From: Geofilum rhodophaeum
Lineage (GTDB): Bacteria > Bacteroidota > Bacteroidia > Bacteroidales > Marinilabiliaceae
Direction of reading: 5' to 3'
Assembly: GCF_002210225.1 (NCBI RefSeq)
Contig: NZ_MWUJ01000003.1
Span: forward strand, 1-64,000
Length of the DNA stretch: 64,000 nucleotides
Under the pieces are notes generated by a model, which worked only from the letters and a program-made list of their open reading frames with translations, was not told the origin of the DNA and searched no databases. A program made the translations under genes and the position numbers. This document shows positions 18,847 through 27,936 of the stretch, in pieces; positions within the stretch are counted from its first letter, which is position 1, and every line of letters begins with the position of its first letter.

Positions 18847-20239
18847 AGCCCTCCTTAATCAATTTCTCAATCCGCTCAATCTGCTGTTGCTTATTTACCT
18901 CGCGCAGCTGTTGGGCGGTTTTGGTAAAATACTGGTGCCCGCTGATGAATTTCAGCTGCAAACGGTTCCAGTCCTCCCACGAGCCCACCATATCGCGCTC
19001 TTTCAGCTCACGGTACAAGTTGTTCGAAACCGGAATAAAGTCGCTGCGTCCCAAATAGTCCAGGTCCGAATCGCACATAATGCACTCCAGAATGTCGGTA
19101 GGCCGGGGCGGCATCCTGGTCGCCATTATCAAACGGCATACCGTATCTATTTGCTCCCGGGTAAAATCATAACTGGCCAGTTTTTCCCGGGCCATTACAC
19201 TACCGTGGTACTCATGATCCTTGTAGGAGATGGTGTGACCGGCATCGTGGAAAAGCGCCGCTAATTTAAGCAGCAACACATCTTCTTCCGATACCCCTTC
19301 GGCCCAGCCAATAAGTTCCACCTCGGTGGTTACATCGATGGTATGCTTGATGTTGTGATAATACAAATGCGGGGGGAGCTTCTTCTCCAGATAATCGAGC
19401 ATTTCCTCCTGAATATCCATAAACTTAAGCGCCAGGTACTTCACCCGGTAGCTGTGATTGGGCGCCCCGGTTCCGTTGGCCCGGAGCTCGGGCAGGAGTC
19501 CCCCTACCCAATACATCCCCATACTGCCCTTGTACTTCACCGGCATTTTGCCAATTGCTTTGCTGGAGAAAAACTCCTTAATCAGTTCGTAGGTCATCCC
19601 GCTCACAGTCAAAGAACATTCGGGAGAAGCTTCGCCAATGCGACAGGCAATATTAATGCTTTCGCCGGAAAAACTGTAGGAGGTATCGGCCTGCTGCTCT
19701 TCAGGAGTGGCGATAACGGGACCGGTATGAATGCCCATTTTCAGGCGCCAGAAAGCCTGCCCTTCTCCCCCGTGCACTTCCAGAGCAGCGGCCTGCATGT
19801 CCAGCGCCACGCGAACCATATCGATGGGATTGGTGCGGTTTTCACCCTGTAAGCCGGCGGCAAAAAGCATGACATCACCTACCGACTTTAACTTAACCAC
19901 ATTGTACATAAAGGCAATGTCGTCCAGGCGCATGTTCAATTCGTCCAGTTGATCGACCAAAGGACCCGGATTGGCCATTTTGTAGAGCCTGTCGAAGCCT
20001 TTAACCGCCACAAACAAAATGGATACAGTGCGCAATTGCCGGGCACGATTACGCAACTCCTTGCGGTTTTTTCGGCCCTTCATCTCAGGAGAGTAGCGCA
20101 GCAAAGCCTCCTTAAAATGCTGGCTCTGCATATCCATCCCGGCAAAGCGTTGCAGCATTTGCTCCAGTTGATCGCGCAACTCCTGGTTGTGACTGGCCAG
20201 TCGCTGTATTCGCTCTATGTAGCTTTCTGATTCACTCAT
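18836..20239 (-). CDS. Class III nucleotide cyclase-like domain fused to an HD phosphodiesterase-like domain
   Basis: A 467-aa soluble protein. An N-terminal coiled coil spans roughly residues 5-70. A class III cyclase homology domain follows (about 70-245): SILFVAVKGF, KSVGDVMLF, MGIHTGPV and NIACRI. The last 200 residues are an HD-type hydrolase: YYHNIKHTIDV, LFHDAGHT, and the final Asp in MCDSDLD. The first metal-binding Asp of cyclases (LFxDIxGF) is Ala about residue 78; the second Asp (about 122) and the Asn/Arg pair (about 196/200) remain. YHNxxHxxDV plus HDxxH resembles class I cyclic nucleotide phosphodiesterases. It may therefore hydrolyse a nucleotide with the cyclase part as sensor, but this is inferred. 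The ATG at 20239 is used rather than a TTG two codons earlier. Confidence 0.85.
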   Translation of the reverse strand: MSESESYIERIQRLASHNQELRDQLEQMLQRFAGMDMQSQHFKEALLRYSPEMKGRKNRKELRNRARQLRTVSILFVAVKGFDRLYKMANPGPLVDQLDELNMRLDDIAFMYNVVKLKSVGDVMLFAAGLQGENRTNPIDMVRVALDMQAAALEVHGGEGQAFWRLKMGIHTGPVIATPEEQQADTSYSFSGESINIACRIGEASPECSLTVSGMTYELIKEFFSSKAIGKMPVKYKGSMGMYWVGGLLPELRANGTGAPNHSYRVKYLALKFMDIQEEMLDYLEKKLPPHLYYHNIKHTIDVTTEVELIGWAEGVSEEDVLLLKLAALFHDAGHTISYKDHEYHGSVMAREKLASYDFTREQIDTVCRLIMATRMPPRPTDILECIMCDSDLDYLGRSDFIPVSNNLYRELKERDMVGSWEDWNRLQLKFISGHQYFTKTAQQLREVNKQQQIERIEKLIKEGSTL

Positions 20240-20344
20240 CGACAAAAATACTTCAAAAAGAAAGATACGAACTTTCCCTCCGAAGGTTTAGCTTTTTGGC
20301 AATGGTTTTGACAAAAGACGAACTTAATCCGGTTGAACAGCAAA

Positions 20345-21250
20345 CTACAATAAACCAAGAATCTTTTCTACCCGCTCATTTACAGGCTGGCTCACATCTA
20401 CCCAATTGATGGCTATTCCCCTTCGCTCCATGCCCCTGAACCAGGTCATCTGTCTTTTGGCAAACTGATGAATGGCGGTATTGAGCTGGGCCACCATTTC
20501 GTCGTAGCTCAAGCGGCCCGTCACGTACTGGGTGACAAACTTGTACTCCAAACCATAATAAATCAGGTCCTCAGCACTAAGTCCTTCAGCCAATAAAGCC
20601 TCTACCTCAGCCACCAATCCCTCCTCCAGTCGTTGCTGCAGGCGGCGTGTGATTTTTTCGCGCCGCAGCTCACGGTCAATGTCCACGCCAATCAGCAGGG
20701 GCCGGATCTCGGGCAGCTGCACCTCAATTTCGGGATGACTCTGGTAATAGGTTTCAATTTCAATGGCACGTACCGCCCGCTTGTGGGTATCGGTATCGGT
20801 GCTGTTGTGCAAAATCCGGAAGGTCGATAGAATTTCCTCAAGTTCGGACAGAGGCTTATCCTTGAGCGCTTCCCTGAGCGCAGGATTGGCCGGCACGTGA
20901 ATCATTTTGTATTGTTGCAGTACGGCCTCAATATACAAACCCGTTCCGCCACACAAAATGGCCCACTTGCCCCGCTTTTGCAGATCGTCAAACACCTGAA
21001 AGAAATCGTTCTGAAACTCATAAACGTTGTACTTATAGCCAGGCTCCCGAATGTCGATCAAATGGGCAGGAATACGCTGTCCCTCCACCACATAATCCGC
21101 GTAATCCTTTCCCGTTCCCAGATCCATCCTGCGGTAAACCTGTCGCGAATCGGCACTGATGATTTCCCCGTCCAGCGCCCTGGCCAAATGAGCCGCAAGG
21201 GCAGTTTTCCCGGAAGCGGTGGGCCCCAAAATAACAATGAGATTGTACAT
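20345..21250 (-). CDS. miaA: tRNA dimethylallyltransferase
   Basis: The enzyme transfers a dimethylallyl group to A37 of tRNAs that read UNN codons. The P-loop GPTASGKTALAA is at the N-terminus, followed by SADSRQVYRRMDLGTGK, CGGTGLYIEA, THKRAVRAIE and the C-terminal QFAKRQMTWFRGM, all family signatures. The start MYNLIVILGP at 21250 puts the P-loop about nine residues in, as in homologues; an upstream ATG ten codons away is less likely. The length of 301 aa is normal. Divergent from the Yip1 gene. Confidence 0.95.
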   Translation of the reverse strand: MYNLIVILGPTASGKTALAAHLARALDGEIISADSRQVYRRMDLGTGKDYADYVVEGQRIPAHLIDIREPGYKYNVYEFQNDFFQVFDDLQKRGKWAILCGGTGLYIEAVLQQYKMIHVPANPALREALKDKPLSELEEILSTFRILHNSTDTDTHKRAVRAIEIETYYQSHPEIEVQLPEIRPLLIGVDIDRELRREKITRRLQQRLEEGLVAEVEALLAEGLSAEDLIYYGLEYKFVTQYVTGRLSYDEMVAQLNTAIHQFAKRQMTWFRGMERRGIAINWVDVSQPVNERVEKILGLL

Positions 21251-21317
21251 GCCTTGGCATTTTTGCTGTTTCACGCTCAAAATTATAAATAAATCCGGCT
21301 TGGTCGGGGCAATTTAG

Positions 21318-21325
21318 TATTTTTG
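21318..21325 (+). promoter_or_regulatory. Predicted -7 element very close to the Yip1-gene start
   Basis: TATTTTTG matches TAnnTTTG and ends five bases before the ATG at 21330. If used, the mRNA would begin at or next to the start codon (leaderless). A possible CTTG lies only 15 bases upstream, so the -33 part is poor. Confidence 0.4.
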
Positions 21326-21329
21326 CAAT

Positions 21330-21917
21330 ATGAGCAACCAAAAAACAATCAGCACCGCACAGCTGTACCGCAATTTGATGCTCCGGGCAAAAAACCTGGT
21401 GCTGCAACCACGCAGTGAGTGGGCCACGGTACGGAGCGAGCGAAAAAACCTGAACGAGGTACTGAGCGAATTCTCCCTGCCCCTCATCAGTCTGGTTACC
21501 CTGGCCACCTTTCTCAATATTTTGGTGAACCACCAGGGCTTTAATTTTGAACTGGCCTTAAAGCACGCAGCCCTTATTTTCACGTCCCTTTTTGGAGGCC
21601 TGTATCTGGCCTGGCTGTTGTTGAAAACAGTTAGGAGCGCCACAGGGGTTCTGGGCGATAAAAACCAAATTTTTGAGCTGGCCGCCTATGCATCCGGCTT
21701 CTGGTACCTCATTTTATTGTTGACAGCCCTTGTCCCCGAATTGACGATGCTGAACTTTTTGGCCCTCTACAGTTTTTATATTCTGTGGACCTATATGGAG
21801 GAGATACCAGGCATCTCCCGGGAGCATAAAGGACTGCTGACCCTGCTTGTTGGTTTCAGCATACACTTTCTGCCCTTGCTGGTTCGACAAATTCTTTTCA
21901 ATCTGATTCACTTTTAA
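21330..21917 (+). CDS. Yip1-domain integral membrane protein
   Basis: The 195-aa protein has a short cytosolic N-terminus ([20 protein letters not shown], the usual lead-in of bacterial Yip1-like proteins). About five hydrophobic helices follow, with [19 protein letters not shown] and a final segment before LFNLIHF. The function of bacterial members is unknown. It is 4 bases ahead of smpB and probably co-transcribed with it. Confidence 0.75.
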   Translation: MSNQKTISTAQLYRNLMLRAKNLVLQPRSEWATVRSERKNLNEVLSEFSLPLISLVTLATFLNILVNHQGFNFELALKHAALIFTSLFGGLYLAWLLLKTVRSATGVLGDKNQIFELAAYASGFWYLILLLTALVPELTMLNFLALYSFYILWTYMEEIPGISREHKGLLTLLVGFSIHFLPLLVRQILFNLIHF

Positions 21918-21921
21918 TCGT

Positions 21922-22377
21922 ATGGCTGCAAATAAAATCAACATCAAAAACAAACGTGCATTTTTTGATTTCGAAATTCTCGAAAAATATGTGGCAGGCA
22001 TACAACTGGCAGGCACCGAAATCAAATCCATTCGCATGGGCAAAGCCAGTTTGGTAGATGCCTACTGCTTTTTTCTGCGCAACGAATTGTGGGTAAAAGG
22101 CATGAACATCTCCGAATATTTCTACGGCACCTACAACAACCACCAGCCGGTCAGAGAGCGCAAGCTTCTGCTGCAACGCAAGGAACTCTACAAACTGGAG
22201 CGGAAGACCAAGGAGAGCGGACTCACCATTGTGCCGCTGCGCTTGTTTATCAATGAGCGGGGACTGGCTAAAATAGAGTTGGCTCTGGCCAAGGGAAAAA
22301 AGCAGCACGATAAGCGCGAAACCCTGAAGCAAAAAGACGCCCGACGCGAAATGGATCGGGTAACCAAAAAATATTGA
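21922..22377 (+). CDS. smpB: SsrA-binding protein
   Basis: This 151-aa protein carries tmRNA to stalled ribosomes for trans-translation. The motifs [40 protein letters not shown] and the tail [16 protein letters not shown] are diagnostic. No ssrA (tmRNA) gene is found in this window. Confidence 0.97.
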   Translation: MAANKINIKNKRAFFDFEILEKYVAGIQLAGTEIKSIRMGKASLVDAYCFFLRNELWVKGMNISEYFYGTYNNHQPVRERKLLLQRKELYKLERKTKESGLTIVPLRLFINERGLAKIELALAKGKKQHDKRETLKQKDARREMDRVTKKY

Positions 22378-22523
22378 TTGGTTTTATCGTCGCCAACGCA
22401 ACCTCTTGAGCTTTCCTGCATCTTTTTCAAAACATAAAATGGAGAGGATTCAGGTTCGGCTGCAGCTTAACGATTCGGGTACAATTTTTGTAATCAACAA
22501 AGGAAACTCATCCTGGACTGTCT

Positions 22524-23084
22524 GTGGCAAACCTTGAGCAAATAATTGAAGCTTGTAAGGAAAACAAACGGGAAGCGCAAAAAGAACTCTATGAGCGCTT
22601 TGGTCCGACTTTGTTTGCTGTTTGCCTGCGCTACACCCGTAATCGCATGGAGGCCGAGGATTTTCTCCACGAAGGTTTTATAAAGATATTTGAAAAAATT
22701 GGCCAGTACGAAGGGAGGGGACCGCTGGAAGGATGGATGCGCAGACTTATGGTCAACACCATACTGGAAAGTTTCCGGAAAAATGCCCGATGGAAGTTTA
22801 CGGACGAAAGCGAAATGCTTGAGGACAGCGCCCCTCAGGCTGCGGAGGACGAAGAGCAGGAAGGAGACTACAGTTTGCAACAACTCCATGCCCTGATAGA
22901 ACAGTTGCCCGAACGCTACCGGCTGGTTTTTAAACTTTATGTACTGGAAGATTATACGCACGATGAAATTGCACAAGAACTGGGCATATCGAATGGCACG
23001 AGCAAATCCAACCTCGCCCGGGCACGCCAATGGCTCAGAACCAGGCTGGAAGAATCCAAAGCAATAAAGGAGAGGGCAATATGA
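22524..23084 (+). CDS. ECF-type RNA polymerase sigma factor
   Basis: A 186-aa two-domain sigma-70 protein. Region 2 covers KRELYERF-type text (AQKELYERFGPTLF), LRYTRNRMEAEDFLHEGFIKI and GPLEGWMRRLMVNTIL. Region 4 covers LPERYRLVFKLYVLEDYTHD and ISNGTSKSNLARARQWL. The only credible start is the GTG at 22524, because there is no ATG between the upstream stop codon and the first conserved residues. Its stop overlaps the next gene's start by 4 bases (ATGA), marking that gene as the cognate anti-sigma factor. Confidence 0.92.
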   Translation: MANLEQIIEACKENKREAQKELYERFGPTLFAVCLRYTRNRMEAEDFLHEGFIKIFEKIGQYEGRGPLEGWMRRLMVNTILESFRKNARWKFTDESEMLEDSAPQAAEDEEQEGDYSLQQLHALIEQLPERYRLVFKLYVLEDYTHDEIAQELGISNGTSKSNLARARQWLRTRLEESKAIKERAI

Positions 23085-24511
23085 CAAAACTAAAGGATCT
23101 TGAAGCAGCCTACAAAGAACAGGCCAGGCAAGAGCAACTTGCTCCTCCGGAGGAACTTTGGTCGCGCATTGAAGCTTCGCTCAACAGCGCCCAGGTGGTA
23201 AAAAAACGTGTGCTGCCCTTTTGGTGGCGCATGGGCGCTGCCACAGCTGCTGCGGCAGCCCTTTGGGTGGCGGTATTTTTGTTGCCCTTGGGCGACCAGG
23301 AATCTTATTTGGCGCAGGAAAGGGAACCGGCTGCTGAAAGGACTGAAGCGGGCAGCACTGCACGCTATGATGAGCAGGCTTTGGAACAAGGGGTGGTCGA
23401 CCCGGTGACCGGCACGACTGGTTCCGAAAGCCTCGCCGACAAGACCTCGCTTCCTCAGGCCGTACAAGGCTCCCCCGGCGCGACGGGCCTTATCCGGACC
23501 CTCGACCAGACAAGGGAGGCGACGATTGATGCTCCGCAGAACGAGACCAGCCTGCACCCCCTGAACTACCGGCCCAGTCGCCCCCGCTTTGCCGACACTG
23601 CGCCGGCCGCCGAAACACTGAAAATACGGAGCGCATCCTCTTTCAAACGCTTTGACGTACCGGCTTCCAATGTTGTTTTAGCCGCGTTGGACCAGGAAGA
23701 AACAAGAAAAAAACGCGCGCTGCGTATGGGCTTCAGCGTTTCTCCGCTTTACAGCTTTCGGGAAACCACCCCGACAGCCTCCGCGCCGGTTATGATGGCC
23801 ACGAGCGACCGGGCAAGCTATAATGAGCAGGGCCTCTTGAGCGCTGCCGGCGGTCTTCACCTAAGTATGGATCTGGGCAAAAGATGGGCTGTAGAAACCG
23901 GTCTGGCCTATGCACGAATGGGACAGGAAGTAGAAACGCCGGTGACCCAGTCGCGGCGCTACGCCGCGAGTAATGAGGCAGCACAAGACGTGAAGCCAAC
24001 TTCCTTTCGCAGTCTCTCACTGGCCAATTCTCTGGGCGATATCCATCGCAGCACAGATTTGCCCGAACTGCAAAAAGATGCCCCGGCCTACGCCGAAAAA
24101 CAAACAATGATGGTGGGCATGGGCCAGGAAGTCAGTACTACTTCTGCGTCTTTGCAGCAACACCTCGATTACCTGGAAATTCCGCTGACCTTGCGCTATA
24201 TCGTCATCGACAGAAGCACCAGACTCTCCCTGGCAGCCGGCTTAAGTTCCAACTGGCTGGTCGACAACAAGGCCTGGCTGGAGGAAGAAGGGCAGCGTCA
24301 GCAAATTGGAGAAACGGAAGGCATCGCTGCCATGACCTTCAGTACGCACGCAGGGATGGCACTTTCTGTGCCACTGGGGGGACCGTTTTCACTGCGTTTT
24401 GAGCCGCGCTTCTCCTACTTTCTGAATGAGATCAACGAAACGCACACGACAGCTTTCAAACCCTGGTCCTTCGGCATCTACAGTGGCATTCAGTACACCA
24501 TTGGGGACTAA
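23081..24511 (+). CDS. Anti-sigma factor-like membrane protein with C-terminal beta-barrel-like domain
   Basis: A 476-aa protein. The short cytosolic head (LAPPEELWSRIEASLN) is typical of Bacteroidota anti-sigma factors. One membrane helix follows about residues 48-70 (FWWRMGAATAAAAALWVAVF), then a long low-complexity Glu/Thr/Ser/Pro linker. From about residue 215 the sequence alternates like an outer-membrane barrel: FSVSPLYSF, LHLSMDLGKRWAVETGLAYA, YLEIPLTLRYIV, LSLAAGLSSNWLV, FSLRFEPRFSYFLN, ending FGIYSGIQYTIGD. One chain would thus link the inner membrane to a barrel-like module, perhaps sensing envelope state for the sigma factor. The barrel call is by pattern only. Confidence 0.75.
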   Translation: MTKLKDLEAAYKEQARQEQLAPPEELWSRIEASLNSAQVVKKRVLPFWWRMGAATAAAAALWVAVFLLPLGDQESYLAQEREPAAERTEAGSTARYDEQALEQGVVDPVTGTTGSESLADKTSLPQAVQGSPGATGLIRTLDQTREATIDAPQNETSLHPLNYRPSRPRFADTAPAAETLKIRSASSFKRFDVPASNVVLAALDQEETRKKRALRMGFSVSPLYSFRETTPTASAPVMMATSDRASYNEQGLLSAAGGLHLSMDLGKRWAVETGLAYARMGQEVETPVTQSRRYAASNEAAQDVKPTSFRSLSLANSLGDIHRSTDLPELQKDAPAYAEKQTMMVGMGQEVSTTSASLQQHLDYLEIPLTLRYIVIDRSTRLSLAAGLSSNWLVDNKAWLEEEGQRQQIGETEGIAAMTFSTHAGMALSVPLGGPFSLRFEPRFSYFLNEINETHTTAFKPWSFGIYSGIQYTIGD

Positions 24512-24533
24512 AAGCGGAGGGACTGTGACCTCA

Positions 24534-26336
24534 TCAGGCCTCCATGGCGTCGCTTAATGAGGACAGCATACGTTTAAAATGCCCGTTTTCCTTATTGCTC
24601 AATTCATCGAAGCTTCCTGTTTCTACCACCCCTTCTCCTTCCAGCACCACCAGGCGATCGGCCATTTTAATGGTAGAAAGACGGTGACTGACAATGAGGG
24701 CAGTGCGCCCACGGGTTATGGAACGTATATAGCGCAGCAGTCTGGCCTCCGAAAAAGCATCGAGCGAACTGGTGGGCTCATCGAGTAGAATCAACTGGGC
24801 ATCGTTGTAAAAGGAGCGGGCAAGGGCCAGGCGTTGCCACTGACCGGGACTCATTTGTTCGCTGCCTTCGAACAGGGTTCCCAAGGTGGTGTCGTAACCC
24901 TGAGCAAAGCCCTCTATTACCTTATCTATTCCCGCCTCCTGCGCAGCCTTCCGTACTTTTTGGGGATCAGGCTGCTCCGAAGCCGCACCAAACCAAATGT
25001 TTTCTGCAGCACTCACATTATACAAAATAAAATCCTGGAAAATCACACTGATGTTGGCGACCTTTTCGGACGGTGCTATGCGACTAAGGGGCAGTCCGTC
25101 AACCAGAATTTGACCCTCAACGGGCTCGTAGAGACTGTTCAGCAGTTTAATGAGGGTAGATTTTCCGGTGCCGTTGACCCCTACCAGGGCGACGGTCTCA
25201 CCGGCAGCAATTTCAAAATTCAAATGCCGCAGAATCCAGCGCTCATTGGACGGATAATGAAAGCCGACATCATCAAAGCGGATGCCCCGGTGCAGGGGTC
25301 GGGGAAAGCGCAAATCCGCCTCCTGCCGAACATCCCCCCGTCGCTCTCCCAGCGCCATAAACTCAAAGAGATTGTCTAAAAACAAGGAATCCTCATACAA
25401 ACCGGCCAGTCGCCCCAACAACTCCTGCAGATAGGAATAGCCCCTTTGGAGGGCCAAAAAATAAAGCACAACTTCCCCCATACTCACCGAACCATGAAAG
25501 GCGCGCCAGGCAATCATCCCGTAAACCGCCACAAAGGCCAGGGCGGCAAGGACCTGCACACTGCCCTCGCGCAAAGTTTTTTGTTGCAACATACCAAATT
25601 GCTTACGTCGCCATTCTTGCTTTAAGCTTTGATATCGGCTGCGAAAAAGGCTGCCCAGATCAAAAGCGCGGACTTCCTTGACAAAGTCGGGCGCGGTAAT
25701 CAGGCGGTTGTAGTAAGCCACTTCCCGCTCGAGTCGGGTGTTGCGCTTTTTAAACTGAAAGAGTGCACGCGCATGTCGCCACCTTATGAAGGCCACCGGA
25801 AGGGTGATGACCAGGAGCACCAGGCTGACCGACCAATGAACCAGTACCAAAACACCGGCCATCAGCAACAAGGTTATGAGGTTCTGTACCACCCCCAGGC
25901 TGCCGTAGAATATTCTGCCTGGTCGGTAACTGGCTTCGTTAAGCGCCCTGTAAAAAACACTTTGGTAGTCGGGGTGCTCAAAATAACCATAATCCAGCCG
26001 ATTGAGCTTGTTATGAATAAGCCAGTCGAAAAAATCGGAAATGGCGTAGGACTGCTTTTCGCGCACCAGCACGCTGATCGAAGCGGAAAGGGCGTTGATC
26101 AGAAACACGCCACCGGAGGCCAACAAAAAGTACTTCAGCCGCTCAAAATCACGTCCGCCCGCCTCCACCATAGCCAGGGCCTGAATTTCATCGACCAGGA
26201 GCTTGACCAGGTACAGCAATAAAAGTGGCAATACGCCCCGCACCAAAATGAGCAGTGCATTTCCGAGTGTCCAGCCCGGAGCACTGCGCCAAATATAGGC
26301 CAGTATGGTTTTTATATGAGCCAGGGATTTTTGCAC
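24534..26336 (-). CDS. ABC exporter, fused permease and ATPase
   Basis: A 600-aa half-transporter. Six transmembrane helices occupy roughly residues 1-330. The ATPase has Walker A GVNGTGKST, the signature MSPGQWQRLALARSF and Walker B LILLDEPTSSLDA followed by SHRLSTI. The signature begins MSPGQ rather than LSGGQ, a common tolerated variant. It probably works as a homodimer. The cargo (lipid, peptide or drug) cannot be told. It starts 9 bases after the MFS gene, so the two are likely co-transcribed. Confidence 0.92.
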   Translation of the reverse strand: MQKSLAHIKTILAYIWRSAPGWTLGNALLILVRGVLPLLLLYLVKLLVDEIQALAMVEAGGRDFERLKYFLLASGGVFLINALSASISVLVREKQSYAISDFFDWLIHNKLNRLDYGYFEHPDYQSVFYRALNEASYRPGRIFYGSLGVVQNLITLLLMAGVLVLVHWSVSLVLLVITLPVAFIRWRHARALFQFKKRNTRLEREVAYYNRLITAPDFVKEVRAFDLGSLFRSRYQSLKQEWRRKQFGMLQQKTLREGSVQVLAALAFVAVYGMIAWRAFHGSVSMGEVVLYFLALQRGYSYLQELLGRLAGLYEDSLFLDNLFEFMALGERRGDVRQEADLRFPRPLHRGIRFDDVGFHYPSNERWILRHLNFEIAAGETVALVGVNGTGKSTLIKLLNSLYEPVEGQILVDGLPLSRIAPSEKVANISVIFQDFILYNVSAAENIWFGAASEQPDPQKVRKAAQEAGIDKVIEGFAQGYDTTLGTLFEGSEQMSPGQWQRLALARSFYNDAQLILLDEPTSSLDAFSEARLLRYIRSITRGRTALIVSHRLSTIKMADRLVVLEGEGVVETGSFDELSNKENGHFKRMLSSLSDAMEA

Positions 26337-26345
26337 GCTTAAACT

Positions 26346-27893
26346 TTAGGTGTGAATTTCCGGATTTTCCAGTCCATAGCCCTGGGCCTTGTCGGCCTGC
26401 TTCAACTGCCAGGCCAGATAAACCGAAATAACCCCAATGCCTACCAGCACCAGAACCGGCCAGGTATAATCGTACACGGCCTGACCTTCACCGATGGCTG
26501 CCAGGCGGTCGCGGTTCACCCAGTCGAGCAGTGCCCCTATGCCCCAAAAAAAGAAGCCGAGTCCCCAGTTCTGAACGGTAAACATGGCGCCATAAGCCGT
26601 ACCCAACCGCTTTTCCTCCACAATGCGGGCCACGGCGGGCCACATGGCCGCAGGCACCAGCGAAAAGGCAATACCCAGACTCAACAAACCGGCATAACCC
26701 AGGTAAACGTTGTTGAAGACCGACAGCGAAAGGGTGGCGAAAATTAAGAGGCCTGAACCGAGCATCATCAGGGAAGCGGCCTTGCCTTTACGATCGACGT
26801 AGCTGCCGAAAATGGGGGTAAACAAAATGGTGCCCATGGGAATGAGCGAGGCCGTTTTAGGTCCGTTTTGCAGCCAGGCAGCAAAAACATCCTGCAGCAC
26901 ATAAACATAGGTACCAAAGAGCAGCAGCAAAAGCAAGTAGGCACCGGTCTTGGCCTGAAAAGTCTTCAATGCCGGGGGCCACAACGAAAACAACAGTCCA
27001 AACACAAAAAGCAACACATAAATAAAAGTCGTGCCCAACGAAGCACTGCCCCACAACAAAAATTCATCGCCGCCCTGTAATTCGTATGAAAAGCCGAACT
27101 TATTCACCAGCAAGTCGGGCGTGTACTGCAAGAGGGGGAATACGGCGGCATAAAAGGCCACACAAAGCAAGGTGATGTAAATGAAAGAGCGGTTGGTAAT
27201 GAGTTGCAGGAAGTCGGCCATACGGAAACGCTCGTCCTCTGCCTCTTCGGGCGCAGCCTTCCCTTCCTGACGATCGAGACGGATGTCGAAAAACAGGTAA
27301 AGCACAAAAAGAAACAGACTGATGCCGATCAAGACTACAGCAAAGTTAACAGCCGGGGCTACCGTGCCACCTGCCAAATCAGGCGACACCGCCATTCCCA
27401 GCGCCGTACCGAGCCGACCAAAGCCAATGTTCACCGCCATGGCCAGCGCCATTTCGTAGCCTTTGAACCACTTGACGATGGTACGGGTAATGACCACGCA
27501 GGATATCTCCATACCAATACCAAAGAGCAAACGACCGCCCATGGCGCCCCATACCATGGTTTCCTTTTCACTTCCGAACCACCCCATTAACGAAAAGGCG
27601 GTCAGCAGAGCACCCAAAAAGGCCAGGGCACCAAAAACCAAACCCGCAATCCTAATGCCCCAACGATCGAGAATGAGTCCCCCAACCAAAATCATCCCCA
27701 ACATGTTGGCGAAGGTGGTGGCGGCCAAAATTCGGCCATACTCCTCACTGCTGATGCCCAGCTCTGCTGTCATCAAGCCCTTTATGCCGCTGAAAAAATC
27801 GTAAAACCAATAAGTCGAAAACAGCAAGGCGCTGATCAAAACCAATACCAGCCAGCGCAGCAGTGCAGAGTGGCGAAGCGATTTTTTTTCCAA
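26346..27893 (-). CDS. Major facilitator superfamily transporter
   Basis: A 515-aa protein with 12 or more hydrophobic helices. The MFS loop 2-3 motif appears as GGLILDRWGIRIAG, and the mirrored loop as FGSYVDRKGKAA. A charged cytoplasmic loop (RLDRQEGKAAPEEAEDERFR) divides the halves. Substrate is unknown. It stands between pepD (43 bases) and the ABC exporter (9 bases) on the same strand. Confidence 0.88.
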   Translation of the reverse strand: MEKKSLRHSALLRWLVLVLISALLFSTYWFYDFFSGIKGLMTAELGISSEEYGRILAATTFANMLGMILVGGLILDRWGIRIAGLVFGALAFLGALLTAFSLMGWFGSEKETMVWGAMGGRLLFGIGMEISCVVITRTIVKWFKGYEMALAMAVNIGFGRLGTALGMAVSPDLAGGTVAPAVNFAVVLIGISLFLFVLYLFFDIRLDRQEGKAAPEEAEDERFRMADFLQLITNRSFIYITLLCVAFYAAVFPLLQYTPDLLVNKFGFSYELQGGDEFLLWGSASLGTTFIYVLLFVFGLLFSLWPPALKTFQAKTGAYLLLLLLFGTYVYVLQDVFAAWLQNGPKTASLIPMGTILFTPIFGSYVDRKGKAASLMMLGSGLLIFATLSLSVFNNVYLGYAGLLSLGIAFSLVPAAMWPAVARIVEEKRLGTAYGAMFTVQNWGLGFFFWGIGALLDWVNRDRLAAIGEGQAVYDYTWPVLVLVGIGVISVYLAWQLKQADKAQGYGLENPEIHT

Positions 27894-27936
27894 AACAGAA
27901 TATTTAAGATGTGATGTCTTTTACTGAAAAGACGAA

